A stretch of DNA of 64,000 nucleotides from an uncultured Collinsella sp. (GCA_958352845.1 CATWQC010000002.1:77059-141058); one strand, 5' to 3'. Numbered from the stretch's first letter, positions 40,438 through 50,030 are shown. Notes: generated by a model from the letters alone, not told the origin. Program-made: numbers and translations.

Positions 40438-41376
40438 ATGACAGACATCGTCCACGTCGAAAACCTCGTCAAGCGCTACGACGACCTTATCGCGCTTGAC
40501 CACTTTAACCTCATCATCGCCCCCGGCGAGATCTTTGGCCTGCTGGGCCCCAACGGCTCGGGCAAGACCACGTCCATCAACTGCATCCTGCAGCTGCTCG
40601 CCTACGACAAGGGCACCATCGAGCTGTTCGGCGAGCCCATGACGCCCGCCCGCTACGACCTCAAGCGCCGCATCGGCGTGGTCCCGCAGCAAGTTGCGGT
40701 GTTTGACGAGCTTACCGTGCGCGAGAACATCGACTATTTCTGTAGCCTCTACGTTAACGACCGCAAGCGCCGCCGCGCGCTGGTGGACGAGGCGATCGAC
40801 TTTGTGGGCTTGGGCGACTTTACCAAGTTTCGCCCCGGCAAGCTCTCGGGCGGCCTGGCGCGTCGCCTCAACATTGCCTGCGGCATTGCGCACAAGCCCG
40901 AGCTCATCTTCTTTGACGAGCCTACGGTGGCAGTCGACCCGCAGAGTCGCAACGCCATCCTGGAGGGCATCTGCCGCTTGCGCGACGAGGGCGCCACGGT
41001 GGTGTATACCAGCCATTACATGGAGGAAGTCGAGCAGATTTGCAGCCGCATCATGATCATGGACGGCGGACGTGTGCTGGCGCAGGGCACCAATGACGAG
41101 CTCAAACGCATGATTCAAATGGGCGAGCGCGTGACCGTCGGGGTGGGCGCCGTCGAGCCAGCCACGGTCGAGCGGCTGCGCGCCCTCGAGCACGTGCTTT
41201 CGGTTGAGCTGTCCGGCGGCGAGCTCGTCTGCACCTGCGAGACGAGTCCGCACAATCTGGTCGACATCCTCGACACGCTGCGCGCTGCCGACGTTGCGCT
41301 CGGCCGCGTGTGGAGCGAGCCACCGACCCTCAACGACGTGTTCCTCGAGATCACCGGCCGCGAGCTGCGCGACTAG
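40438..41376 (+). CDS. ABC-2-type exporter ATPase
   Basis: 312 residues. Walker A GPNGSGKTTSINCILQ near 40, signature LSGGLARRLNIACGIA near 138 (LARR replaces the usual QQRR/MKRR), Walker B LIFFDEPTVAVDPQSR and switch TSHYMEEVEQI. The ~80-residue C-terminal extension is typical of NatA/CcmA-type exporters. GGAAGGG lies 7 bases before the ATG. First gene of a three-gene exporter operon divergent from the kinase-regulator pair, pointing to export of, or resistance to, an antimicrobial or lipid sensed by that pair. Confidence 0.93.
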   Translation: MTDIVHVENLVKRYDDLIALDHFNLIIAPGEIFGLLGPNGSGKTTSINCILQLLAYDKGTIELFGEPMTPARYDLKRRIGVVPQQVAVFDELTVRENIDYFCSLYVNDRKRRRALVDEAIDFVGLGDFTKFRPGKLSGGLARRLNIACGIAHKPELIFFDEPTVAVDPQSRNAILEGICRLRDEGATVVYTSHYMEEVEQICSRIMIMDGGRVLAQGTNDELKRMIQMGERVTVGVGAVEPATVERLRALEHVLSVELSGGELVCTCETSPHNLVDILDTLRAADVALGRVWSEPPTLNDVFLEITGRELRD

Positions 41377-41385
41377 GGGGCGGCC

Positions 41386-42573
41386 ATGTTCAACACCATT
41401 ATCATTACGGTCAAGACGCTGCTGCGCCGGCCGAGCACGTGGGTTTGGGGCGCTCTCTTTCCCATCGCGCTTTCCACGATGTTCATGTTTATGTTTGCGA
41501 ATCTGAGCTCCGACGGCACGGTCGACCCGGTACCGGTTGCCGTCATAGCGGATGAGGCCTGGGACGCCTCGACCTTTAAGGATGCGGCGGCTTCGCTTGC
41601 CAAGGAAGGCGACGATCAGCTGCTCGAGATCTACGAGCTCGACGACGCAGCCGATGCGAACCGTGCGCTTAAGGCCGGCGAGGTTGCGGGCATCTATACG
41701 GTCGACGACGCAGGCGTACCCAAGCTCACGCTGCTATCGAGCTACGACAGCTCGCGCGCATCATCGGTGCTCACCGATCGCAGCATCCTGGAAACGGTGG
41801 CAAGCTCGTATACACAAAATGCCGAGCTCATGTCTCAGATTGCCCAGGACAACCCGGCGGCGCTCGCCGACCCGGAGGCGGTTGCGCGCGCCCTGTCGCT
41901 CGAGGGCGGCACCCGCCGCGTGAGCCTGACACGCACCACGCCCGATGGCACGGTCATCTACTATTACGCGCTTTTTGGCCTGGTCGCGATGATGTCTGCC
42001 GAGTTTGCCGCCTTGAGCGTTGTCGACCTGCAGCCCAATCTGTCGGGCCTTGGCGCGCGCCGCTGCGTGGGCGGCCTTTCCAAGACGGCGTCGCTGGCCG
42101 GCATTTTTGTCGGCTCGTGGCTGGTCTCCTTTGCTTCGATGGCGGTTGCGATTGGCTACGTGCGCCTGGTCGTGGGCGTCGATTTTGGCGGGCGCGAGGG
42201 GCTGTGTCTGGTGGGCGGCGCCGTGTCCGCGCTTGCCGCGACGGGCCTGGGCCTTTTTGTGGGCACGCTTCCCGTTAAGGGCGGCAAGGCGTCCAAGTCG
42301 GGCATCCTCACGGGCTTTGCCACCACGTGCGCCCTGTTCGCTGGCCTCTACGGCGAGCCGGCGATGGCGCTTGCCGACGACGTCGCCCGCGCCTGCCCGG
42401 CCGAGTGCTGGCTCAATCCCGTCAAGCTTATCTGCGACATGTTCAACCGCCTGTATTTCTTTGAGGACCTGGGACCTTTTGCCGTTCGCGCCGGCGCGCT
42501 GGTTCTTATGGCGCTGCTGTTCGTTGCCGCCGCCACGCTGATCTTTGGAAGGAGCCGCTATGAGCACCTTTAA
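41386..42573 (+). CDS. ABC-2 exporter permease (first)
   Basis: 395 residues. One N-terminal membrane helix (PSTWVWGALFPIALSTMFMF), an external domain of about 150 residues (DGTVDPVPVAVIADEAWD...), then five to six membrane helices. This is the NatB/YhaP-type layout. It starts 9 bases after the ATPase stop and overlaps the next permease gene by 14 bases. Confidence 0.9.
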   Translation: MFNTIIITVKTLLRRPSTWVWGALFPIALSTMFMFMFANLSSDGTVDPVPVAVIADEAWDASTFKDAAASLAKEGDDQLLEIYELDDAADANRALKAGEVAGIYTVDDAGVPKLTLLSSYDSSRASSVLTDRSILETVASSYTQNAELMSQIAQDNPAALADPEAVARALSLEGGTRRVSLTRTTPDGTVIYYYALFGLVAMMSAEFAALSVVDLQPNLSGLGARRCVGGLSKTASLAGIFVGSWLVSFASMAVAIGYVRLVVGVDFGGREGLCLVGGAVSALAATGLGLFVGTLPVKGGKASKSGILTGFATTCALFAGLYGEPAMALADDVARACPAECWLNPVKLICDMFNRLYFFEDLGPFAVRAGALVLMALLFVAAATLIFGRSRYEHL

Positions 42574-43765
42574 GACCGCGCTTCGCATGGCGCTGGCACA
42601 CCCGTTCTACCTGCTCATCTACACGGTGTTCATTTCGCTGATGGGCGTATTCATCGCGGCATCGGTGAGCTGGAACTCGTCGCAGCTCACCGAGTACAAG
42701 CCCTACGACGCCAACGTGATCGTGGTCGACCGCGATGGCAGTGATCTTTCACGTGCGCTCACCAAGCACCTAGGTTCGCGGTTTGACCTGGTCACGGGCG
42801 TCGGCGATGACACGTACGACCTTGCGGACGCGCTCTCCAAGAGCAACAGCGCCAAGGGCAGCGCCGACTGCGTGTTCTTTATCCCGGAGGGGTTCGAGGA
42901 CGACCTGGTCGCGGCTGCCCGCGCGGGGGAGTCCCTGCCCAAGCTCGATGTGACCTACGGTGCCGGCACCATGGCGGCGGCGCTTTCGTCTGCCGAGGCT
43001 TCGCGCTGGATCTCGCTCGCGGGCGCTGCAGCCGCACTTGAGCCCACTGCCTCCAACGGCGACGTTGCCAAGGCCGCCGAACATGCCGCTGCAAAGCGCG
43101 CGGAGGTCCAGATCGAGCGGGTCAAGGTCGACTCGGCTGCTGCCGCCACGCTCGAGTCGTACTTCAACTTTGGCGCGTACGCGATTATCTCGTCGGTCAT
43201 CGTGTCGGTGGGCTTGGTGTTTTCGGGTATGAACGAGCCCGAGCGCGTGCGCCGCATGGATGCCGGCCCAATCTCCGATCGCCAGCGTTCGCTTGCCGTG
43301 TTTGCGGCCGCCGCCGTGCTCACCGTCTGTATCTGGTTTGTGTCGAGCATGATGGGCGTCGTGGGCTTTGCCAGCGCGGTTGCCGAGGTCGGCGTGGGCC
43401 GCGTCTGCCTTGCGCTGGCGGCAACGTTTGCCCTAGCGCTGACGCCACTGGCCGTTGGCTTTACGCTGTCGAGCCTGGGCGCGCGCGAGGAGCTGCTCAA
43501 CGGTGTGGGCAACCTGCTTGGCATGCTCATGACGTTTTTGGGTGGCGCCTGGATGCCGCTGTCGCTGATGGGCTCGGCCGTGCAGACCGTGGCGCACTTT
43601 GTGCCGACATATTGGGTGAACGACGCGATTGGTAAGGCGCTTGCCTCGGATTTGACGTCCGCCGTGCTGGGGGACATCGCCTGCGACCTGGGCGTCACCG
43701 TGCTCTTTGCCGCGGCCATCGCCGCCGTAGGCCTAGCCCTCGCACGCACCAAATCCCACGCCTAG
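42560..43765 (+). CDS. ABC-2 exporter permease (second)
   Basis: 401 residues with the same topology as its partner: first helix YLLIYTVFISLMGVFIAASV, an external domain (YDANVIVVDRDGSDLSRAL...), then membrane helices ending with LFAAAIAAVGLALARTKSHA. The two permeases probably form a heterodimer. Start ATG at 42560 has AAGGAG 5 bases upstream, inside the preceding gene. Confidence 0.9.
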   Translation: MSTFKTALRMALAHPFYLLIYTVFISLMGVFIAASVSWNSSQLTEYKPYDANVIVVDRDGSDLSRALTKHLGSRFDLVTGVGDDTYDLADALSKSNSAKGSADCVFFIPEGFEDDLVAAARAGESLPKLDVTYGAGTMAAALSSAEASRWISLAGAAAALEPTASNGDVAKAAEHAAAKRAEVQIERVKVDSAAAATLESYFNFGAYAIISSVIVSVGLVFSGMNEPERVRRMDAGPISDRQRSLAVFAAAAVLTVCIWFVSSMMGVVGFASAVAEVGVGRVCLALAATFALALTPLAVGFTLSSLGAREELLNGVGNLLGMLMTFLGGAWMPLSLMGSAVQTVAHFVPTYWVNDAIGKALASDLTSAVLGDIACDLGVTVLFAAAIAAVGLALARTKSHA

Positions 43766-43769
43766 CCAC

Positions 43770-43954
43770 CTAGTCATCGGGTACTCATTGGGGACAGACT
43801 TAAACGACTAGTCATTGGGGACAGTCTTTGCCGAACCGCCGGCTTGCCAAGGACTGTCCCCAGCTGCCGGCAGAAAGGGAACGTCCCTAACTGCCGGGTG
43901 GCGAAAGAGTGTCCCCAACAGCTAGTCATTTAAGAACGTCCCCAATGACTAGTC
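43770..43954. repeat. Cluster of nested GGGGACAG-family hairpins
   Basis: An outer stem GACTAGTCATTGGGG (43806-43820) / CCCCAATGACTAGTC (43940-43954) encloses a hairpin GGGGACAGTC (43817-43826) / GACTGTCCCC (43852-43861) and another CCGGCAG (43867-43873) / CTGCCGG (43891-43897). It is the richest patch of this family in the window and fills the gap between two ABC operons. Confidence 0.75.
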
Positions 43955-44045
43955 TGAAATAAATCCCAAGCCTCGCTCCAAAATAGTTCGCCAAGGTTTA
44001 CTATTACGCTCATAAAGTAGTATGAGGCTAACAATGGGGGATACC

Positions 44046-44759
44046 ATGGCAACGCAGGAAGCCTATGTCCAGGTTAAGGATCTCAAAAAGCATTACGGCG
44101 ACGGTGATGCACGCCTGACGGTACTCGATGGCATCGACGCGTCCATCAACCGCGGCGAGATCTGCGTCATGCTGGGGCCCTCGGGCTCGGGCAAGTCGAC
44201 CTTTCTCAACCTGATCGGCGGCTTGGAGGATGCCGACGGCGGTTCTATCATGGTGGACGGCTGCGACCTCACGGTGCTCAAGCCTACCGACCTGGGCGAG
44301 TATCGCCGCCGTGAGCTGGGCTTTGTCTTTCAGTTCTACAACCTGGTGCCCGACCTCACCATCAAGGAAAACATCGAGGTCACGGCACACCTGTCCAAAA
44401 AGCCGCTCAACATTGACGGCCTGCTACGCTCGCTGGGCCTCTACGAGCACCGCAACAAGTTCCCGCGCCAGGTTTCGGGCGGCCAGCAGCAGCGCTGCGC
44501 CATCGGCCGTGCGCTCGTCAAAAACCCGGGCCTGCTGCTGTGCGACGAGCCCACCGGTGCGCTCGACTATAAGACGTCCAAGGAAATCTTGCAGCTCATG
44601 GAGGATGTCAACCGCACCTACGGCTGCACCATCATCATTGTCACCCACAATGCCGCCATCGCGCGCATGGCCAATCGCGTGCTGCGCCTGCGCGACGGGC
44701 GCATCGTCGAGGATGAGCTCAACGAGTCGCCCGTCTCGGCCGCCGAGCTCGATTGGTAG
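44046..44759 (+). CDS. MacB/LolD-type ABC transporter ATPase
   Basis: 237 residues. Walker A GPSGSGKSTFLNLIGGL near 42, signature VSGGQQQRCAIGRALV, Walker B LLLCDEPTGALDYKT and switch VTHNAAIARMA. It drives the FtsX-type permease encoded 8 bases downstream. The ATG at 44046 follows GGGGGA; an in-frame ATG at 44022 is a weaker candidate. Confidence 0.93.
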   Translation: MATQEAYVQVKDLKKHYGDGDARLTVLDGIDASINRGEICVMLGPSGSGKSTFLNLIGGLEDADGGSIMVDGCDLTVLKPTDLGEYRRRELGFVFQFYNLVPDLTIKENIEVTAHLSKKPLNIDGLLRSLGLYEHRNKFPRQVSGGQQQRCAIGRALVKNPGLLLCDEPTGALDYKTSKEILQLMEDVNRTYGCTIIIVTHNAAIARMANRVLRLRDGRIVEDELNESPVSAAELDW

Positions 44760-44767
44760 GCGGCGCC

Positions 44768-47434
44768 ATGACACCTCTCGCAAAACGTCTCCCGCGCGAG
44801 CTGCGCCGCAATATCGGCAAGTACCTGGGCATCTTTTTGCTTATGTGCGGGAGCATCGCTCTCACCTCGGGCTTTTTGCTCGCGGCGCATTCCATCGGTT
44901 GCCTTATCGACGAGATGCGCGATGCGTACACGATTGAGGACGGCCGCGTGACCACTTCCTTCGAGGCCACCAAAGACCAGCTCAAGGCAGCCGAGGATGC
45001 AGCCGACGACGTCGGCGGCGTCACGCTCTACAAGAATTTCTCCATCGACGCCATCATCAAAAAGACCGCCGGCGACGACGGCACCAAGCGCACGCTGCGC
45101 ACCTATGCGCACCGCACCAAGGTCGATATCGCGTCCTACTGTGAGGGCAAGGAGCCCAAGACGGACGATGAGGTGGCTATCGACCGCGTTTTTGCCACCA
45201 ACAACGACCTTGTCGTGGGCGATAAGGTTGAGCTTGAGGGCCGCACCTACACCATCTGCGGCATCATGACCCAGCCCGATAGCCAGGCGCTGTTCCTCAA
45301 CAATTCGGACTTTACGGTGAACACCATCACCTATGGTGTGGCCGAGGTCACCGACGCCGGCTTTGCCGCGCTCGAGGATGCCGGTGGTGCACCTGCCTAC
45401 ACCTACTCCTTTGCCTTTACCGATCGCGACCTCCCCACCGCGGATCGCATCGATGCGGAGCAGGATATGGTCGAGGCGCTGACCGATGCCGATGCGCGCG
45501 TGGACGATCTGATCGACGCCGATTCCAACCAGGGTATTGGCTACGCGCGCGACGACGTAGACGGCGACTCCATGATGTGGATGACGCTGCTCGACATTAT
45601 CATCGTGATCATGGCGTTTGTCTTTGTGGTCCTTACCGACGCCACCATCGAGGAGGAGAGCGCCATCATCGGCACACTGCTCGCCAGCGGTTATCGCCGT
45701 CGCGAGATTGTCCTGCACTACCTGGCGCTTCCCGCCATCGTGGGCGTGGTCGCGGCGCTTTTGGGCACTGCGCTCGGCGTTGTGTTCTTTACTGAGCCCA
45801 TGCGCAGCCTCTATTACGGTTCGTACAGCCTGCCGCCCTTCCAGGTGTACTGGAGCTGGGAGATCTTTGTGAAGTGCGCCGTGGTTCCCGCCGTCGCGCT
45901 CATCCTCATCACGCTGGTGGGTCTGCTTCGCAAGATGGGCAAGACGCCGTTGCAGTTCCTTCGTCACGAGGCGAGCGGCAAATCGGGCATCAAGCGCGGC
46001 CTGCAGCTGCCGGAGCGCATGGGTTTTGTTTCTCGCTTCCGCCTGCGTATCTTCCTGCGCAATCTGGGCAACTTCGCCACGCTCTTCGTGGGCATTGCGT
46101 TTGCCTCGCTGCTGCTGCTCTTTGGCCTAGCGATTCTGCCCACGATGACGCACTATGCGGACAACTTGGAGACAAGCCTGGTCGCCGAGCACCAGTACAC
46201 GCTCAAGGCGCCGCTGGAGCTCGAGGGCACTGCCGAGGAGCGCGAGCAGTGGTCGGCACTCGAGCGCTTGCAGTCGGTTGACGGCGCGCTGCTTTCTGCC
46301 GCCCAGGATGCCGATGACGAGCTTGACGACGCGGCCGATGCGGCGCATACGGCAGCCGATGCCGCGACCGCATCTCCGTCTTCCGAGAGCCTGGCCGCAG
46401 CGCAGGATGCGCTCGCAAGCGTTCAGGACAAGAAGGATGCGCTCTACGCGCGCCTCGATAACCTTGCCAATGCCCTCGGCTGCGACCGCGATGAGGCCAT
46501 CGGCCTGATCGACAAGGCCTCTAAAATCGACACTGACAACGACGATATTCACCCGGTCAACACGATCGACAACGGTGCGGCCAAGATTGCACAGGCCGAG
46601 AAATACGCTATCTACCAGCTGCAGTACGATCGCGGCGACGGAAACGGCGAGGAGACGATTTCCGTCTACGGCATTTCATCCGATTCGCGCTATTGGAAAG
46701 ATCTCAACGTCAGCGACGGCCGTGTCGTCTTTGGCGGCGGTCTGCTCGATAAGTTTGGCTGGAGCGAGGGCCAGAAGGTCACGCTCAGCGACAAGTACGA
46801 GGGCGAGCATTATTCCCTTGAGTATGCGGGCAAGGATTGTGCCTGGGGCTCAAAGTCGGACATGAATATCTATATGAGTATCGAAGACTTTAACGAGCTG
46901 TTCGACAACGACGCCGCCTACTTTAACGGCTATGTGAGCGACGAGAAGCTCGACCTCGATGCTCGCTACTTTGCCGGCGACACCACGCCCGACGACATGC
47001 GCGCCGTGGGTGACCAGTTCATCGGCATGATGAGCAGAATGATCGGCATGATGGTTGGGCTCGCGGTATTTATCTTCCTACTGTTTATGTATCTGCTGAC
47101 CAAGGCTGTTATCGACCATAGCGCCCGGTCGATCAGCTACATGAAGGTCTTTGGTTATCGCGATGGCGAGATTTCGCATCTGTACATCCGCTCGATCACG
47201 CTGTGCGTGGTGGCATCGCTCGTGCAGAGCCTGCCGGTGATCATCGGCTCGCTCACGGCCATCTTCCGCTCCATGTTGCTCGCCTATAACGGCAATATCG
47301 AGATTTACGTGCCCGCTTGGTCCATGGCGGCGTGCGCAGGAATCGGCTTCGCAACCTATCTGGTCGTGGCGTTGCTGCATATGCGTTCCATCAAACGTGT
47401 GGGCCTGGCCGAGGCACTCAAAGTCCAAGAGTAG
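44768..47434 (+). CDS. FtsX-family ABC permease (MacB-type)
   Basis: 888 residues. An N-terminal helix (YLGIFLLMCGSIALTSGFLL) precedes an extracellular domain, then three helices near 280-400 (IIIVIMAFVFVVLTDA..., ASGYRRREIVLHYL), a further helix near 440, a second large extracellular region rich in Ala/Asp with a coiled coil (DDELDDAADAAHTAADAA...), and three final helices with MKVFGYRDGEISHLYI. FtsX-type permeases couple ATP hydrolysis to mechanical work or extrude lipids and peptides. The stop codon is part of a GGGGACAG-family hairpin. Confidence 0.9.
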   Translation: MTPLAKRLPRELRRNIGKYLGIFLLMCGSIALTSGFLLAAHSIGCLIDEMRDAYTIEDGRVTTSFEATKDQLKAAEDAADDVGGVTLYKNFSIDAIIKKTAGDDGTKRTLRTYAHRTKVDIASYCEGKEPKTDDEVAIDRVFATNNDLVVGDKVELEGRTYTICGIMTQPDSQALFLNNSDFTVNTITYGVAEVTDAGFAALEDAGGAPAYTYSFAFTDRDLPTADRIDAEQDMVEALTDADARVDDLIDADSNQGIGYARDDVDGDSMMWMTLLDIIIVIMAFVFVVLTDATIEEESAIIGTLLASGYRRREIVLHYLALPAIVGVVAALLGTALGVVFFTEPMRSLYYGSYSLPPFQVYWSWEIFVKCAVVPAVALILITLVGLLRKMGKTPLQFLRHEASGKSGIKRGLQLPERMGFVSRFRLRIFLRNLGNFATLFVGIAFASLLLLFGLAILPTMTHYADNLETSLVAEHQYTLKAPLELEGTAEEREQWSALERLQSVDGALLSAAQDADDELDDAADAAHTAADAATASPSSESLAAAQDALASVQDKKDALYARLDNLANALGCDRDEAIGLIDKASKIDTDNDDIHPVNTIDNGAAKIAQAEKYAIYQLQYDRGDGNGEETISVYGISSDSRYWKDLNVSDGRVVFGGGLLDKFGWSEGQKVTLSDKYEGEHYSLEYAGKDCAWGSKSDMNIYMSIEDFNELFDNDAAYFNGYVSDEKLDLDARYFAGDTTPDDMRAVGDQFIGMMSRMIGMMVGLAVFIFLLFMYLLTKAVIDHSARSISYMKVFGYRDGEISHLYIRSITLCVVASLVQSLPVIIGSLTAIFRSMLLAYNGNIEIYVPAWSMAACAGIGFATYLVVALLHMRSIKRVGLAEALKVQE

Positions 47435-47460
47435 TCATTTAAGTCTGTCCCCAATGACTA
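47432..47460. repeat. GGGGACAG-family hairpin overlapping a stop codon
   Basis: TAGTCATT / AATGACTA with CTGTCCCC in the loop side. Its first TAG is the stop codon of the FtsX-type permease gene. It may serve as a 3'-end structure. Confidence 0.7.
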
Positions 47461-47470
47461 GGTGCCGCGC

Positions 47471-47501
47471 TTGACATTAACTCTGCTTTAACTGGTACCA
47501 T
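47471..47501 (+). promoter_or_regulatory. Possible promoter of the DUF362 gene
   Basis: TTGACA (47471-47476) and TACCAT (47496-47501), 19 bases apart, 43 bases upstream of the start codon. The -35 box is perfect; the -10 box is weak. Confidence 0.45.
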
Positions 47502-47543
47502 CCCTTATGTCTGTAACGCCATATAGACCGAGGGGATATATCT

Positions 47544-48749
47544 ATGACCGCAGCCGCACCCGCCGCACCCGCCAAGGTGTACTTTACGAACCTGCGCACG
47601 CATGCTCGCGAGAGCCAGCTCGACAAGCTCAGGCGCCTCATCCGTCACGCCGGTATCGAGCAGATCGACTTCGAGAACAAGTTCGTCGCCATCAAGATTC
47701 ACTTTGGCGAGCTGGGCAACCTGAGCTTTTTGCGCCCTAACTACGCCCGCGCCGTCGCGGATGTCGTGAAGGAGCTGGGCGGCAAGCCCTTCCTCACCGA
47801 CTGCAACACGCTTTATGTCGGTAGCCGCAAAAACGCGCTCGAGCACATCGACACCGCCTACCAGAACGGCTTTACCCCGTATGCCACGGGTTGCCAGATC
47901 ATCATCGCCGACGGCCTCAAGGGCACCGACGAGGCGCTCGTCCCGGTCGAGGGCGGCGAGTACGTGCGCGAGGCCAAGATCGGTCAGGCACTCATGGATG
48001 CCGATATCGTGATCAGCCTCACCCACTTTAAGGGCCATGAGCAGGCCGGTTTTGGCGGCGCCATGAAGAACCTGGGCATGGGAGGCGGCAGTCGTGCCGG
48101 CAAGATGGAGCAGCATGCCGCCGGCAAGCCGAACGTCGCGACCGAGCACTGCGTTGGCTGCCGTGCCTGCGAAAAGATCTGCGCGCACAACGCTATCTCG
48201 TTCGACGACACCCGCGAGCGCGAGCTTGCCAGCGGCGCTACTCGCACGGTGCACGTGGCTGCCATCGACCACGATCACTGCGTGGGCTGCGGACGCTGCA
48301 TTGCGGCATGCAACCAGGACGCCATCAAGCCCGGCTATGAGGCCGCGGCCGACGTGCTCAACTGTAAGATCGCCGAGTACACCAAGGCCGTTGTCCAGGA
48401 TCGTCCCAGTTTCCACATTTCGCTGGCTATGGATATCAGCCCCAACTGCGATTGCCATCCCGAAAACGACACACCTATCGTCAACGATATCGGCATGTTC
48501 GCGAGCTTCGACCCGGTCGCCATCGACCAGGCCTGCGCCGATGCCGTCATGGCATCCGAGCCGCTGCCCAACACCGAGCTCACCGATAGCGCCGCCAAGA
48601 TGGAGCATAACCACGAGCATCTGGAGGGCAAGCAGGCCAAGGACCCCTTCTGCATCACGCACCCCGACACCGACTGGCGCGTGTGCATCGCGCACGCCGA
48701 GAAGATCGGCCTGGGCACGAGCAAGTACGAGCTCATCGAGGTCAAGTAG
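47544..48749 (+). CDS. DUF362 protein with two 4Fe-4S clusters
   Basis: 401 residues. The first ~190 and last ~120 residues match the DUF362 fold (KIHFGELGNLSFLRP, SLTHFKGHEQAGFGGAMKN), and a ferredoxin insert near 195-270 has CVGCRACEKICAHNAI and CVGCGRCIAACNQDAI. Family members are electron carriers of unknown partner. The window's Ech and flavoenzyme genes show that ferredoxin-type chemistry is active in the host, but no link is proven. GAGGGGAT precedes the ATG at 47544. A terminator follows 48 bases after the stop. Confidence 0.9.
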   Translation: MTAAAPAAPAKVYFTNLRTHARESQLDKLRRLIRHAGIEQIDFENKFVAIKIHFGELGNLSFLRPNYARAVADVVKELGGKPFLTDCNTLYVGSRKNALEHIDTAYQNGFTPYATGCQIIIADGLKGTDEALVPVEGGEYVREAKIGQALMDADIVISLTHFKGHEQAGFGGAMKNLGMGGGSRAGKMEQHAAGKPNVATEHCVGCRACEKICAHNAISFDDTRERELASGATRTVHVAAIDHDHCVGCGRCIAACNQDAIKPGYEAAADVLNCKIAEYTKAVVQDRPSFHISLAMDISPNCDCHPENDTPIVNDIGMFASFDPVAIDQACADAVMASEPLPNTELTDSAAKMEHNHEHLEGKQAKDPFCITHPDTDWRVCIAHAEKIGLGTSKYELIEVK

Positions 48750-48796
48750 CGTCGTCCTATTGGATAAAGAACGCGATTTTGTTGCGTAACTCAATC

Positions 48797-48835
48797 AAAA
48801 ACCGCCTGTGAGCACGGTGCTCGCAGGCGGTTTTT
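48797..48835 (+). terminator. Strong intrinsic terminator
   Basis: AAAAACCGCCTG-GAGCAC / GTGCTC-CAGGCGGTTTTT with one-base centre and T5. It overlaps the left end of the 132-bp palindromic element. Confidence 0.9.
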
Positions 48836-48963
48836 CGGAAGTATGCGGCAAATTCTGAGACTGCTGAGCACACGACGTTTTTTGACAACAAAACCCCTGA
48901 TAAATTGTTGGTAAAACTGCGGTCTGGTTGGCAGTTCCGGATTTTGCCGCATACTTCCGAAAA
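48832..48963. repeat. 132-bp inverted-repeat element
   Basis: TTTTCGGAAGTATGCGGCAAA at 48832 pairs with its complement ending at 48963, 22-23 bp with a single-base gap. The 87-base interior carries an AT-rich inner pair CAACAAAA ... TTGTTGGT. No reading frame. It sits in the 286-base gap between the DUF362 gene and the convergent hydrolase gene. Confidence 0.7.
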
Positions 48964-49035
48964 TAGGGGTTAGATAAATCCCTAGACGCCGCTTTTTCCC
49001 TAAAAATTCCTATCGAGGAAGTTGTTGACCGTGTT

Positions 49036-49965
49036 TCAGTAGAGCTTGGGGTCAACTTGCGCACTCTTGGCGTGGGTGGCGCCATGGATGGTGAGCTTTT
49101 GCTTGACCTTGCTGGCGCACGCGTCGTAGTTTTGGTCGAGCATGTCGTACGGCACAAAGGTGTCCTGATCGCCGTGGATAAACAGCATGGGAACCGTCGC
49201 GTGTTTGAGTTGCTCCACGCTGCTCGCCTTATGAAAGTCGTAGCCCGCGCGCACGTTGCATACCAAGTTTGCTACATCGAGCAAGGGAAAGCTGGGCAGG
49301 CCGAACACGTCCTTGAGCTGCAGAGAAAACTCGTCCCAAACACTCGTATAACCGCAGTCCTCGATAATGCATTTCACGTTTGCGGGCAGAGATTCCCCCG
49401 CGACGTTCATGGCGGTTGCTGCACCCATCGACTCGCCAAAGACCAGGATGCGCGCCTCGGGGTCAGCCTGAACGATCCGCCCAATCCATGTAACGACATC
49501 GAGCCGCTCGGGCCAGCCCATGCCGATATAGTCGCCGCCGGAGCGCTCGTGGGCGCGGGCGGCAGGCGCGAGCACGTTCATGCCGCGGTCGTGGAATCGT
49601 TTGACGTATCGGGCCATACCGATGGGCTCGTTAGTATATCCATGCAGGCAGACGGCGTAGTCGTGCGTGCTCTCCGACGCAGCAAAATACCAGGCGGCAA
49701 GCTCGGTCCCGTCGTCCGCGGTGAGGTTGCTGCTCTCGCGGTTTTCCTTAAACCACGCCCGCGCTTCGGTGTCCTCGGCATCCGGCTGCTCACCTTCTTT
49801 GTCGTTCTTGCTATCCTGCATCATCTTCATGGTGTACGGCGCTTGGGGGTTCAGGGCAAAGTCAAACAAAAAGTTGCCGGCAAATCCGAGCAACGTGACA
49901 ACGAGCGCCAGCGCAACAACGACGGTTATCTTGAGCTTTCGATGGGAACGTGCGTTTTGAGACAT
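49036..49965 (-). CDS. Membrane-anchored alpha/beta hydrolase
   Basis: 309 residues. One N-terminal membrane helix (KITVVVALALVVTLLGFAGN) and no lipobox indicate an anchored, probably outward-facing enzyme. The hydrolase core has CLHGYTNEP (oxyanion), the nucleophile elbow FGESMGAA, the acid region FIHGDQDTFVPY and the His in IHGATHAKS. This resembles BAAT/peptidase-type serine hydrolases of unknown substrate. Two GTTGA-TCAAC dyads lie just upstream. Confidence 0.87.
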   Translation of the reverse strand: MSQNARSHRKLKITVVVALALVVTLLGFAGNFLFDFALNPQAPYTMKMMQDSKNDKEGEQPDAEDTEARAWFKENRESSNLTADDGTELAAWYFAASESTHDYAVCLHGYTNEPIGMARYVKRFHDRGMNVLAPAARAHERSGGDYIGMGWPERLDVVTWIGRIVQADPEARILVFGESMGAATAMNVAGESLPANVKCIIEDCGYTSVWDEFSLQLKDVFGLPSFPLLDVANLVCNVRAGYDFHKASSVEQLKHATVPMLFIHGDQDTFVPYDMLDQNYDACASKVKQKLTIHGATHAKSAQVDPKLY

Positions 49966-49983
49966 TTGCGGTTCTCCTTAAAG

Positions 49984-50001
49984 ATGTTGATACATCAACA
50001 T
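49984..50001. promoter_or_regulatory. Operator-like dyad 1
   Basis: ATGTTGAT-AC-ATCAACAT, perfect 8-bp arms, 19 bases upstream of the hydrolase start codon. A second dyad with the same half-sites lies 45 bases away. Confidence 0.55.
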
Positions 50002-50030
50002 TTAAAACAAGCGCATTATGGATGTTCGCC

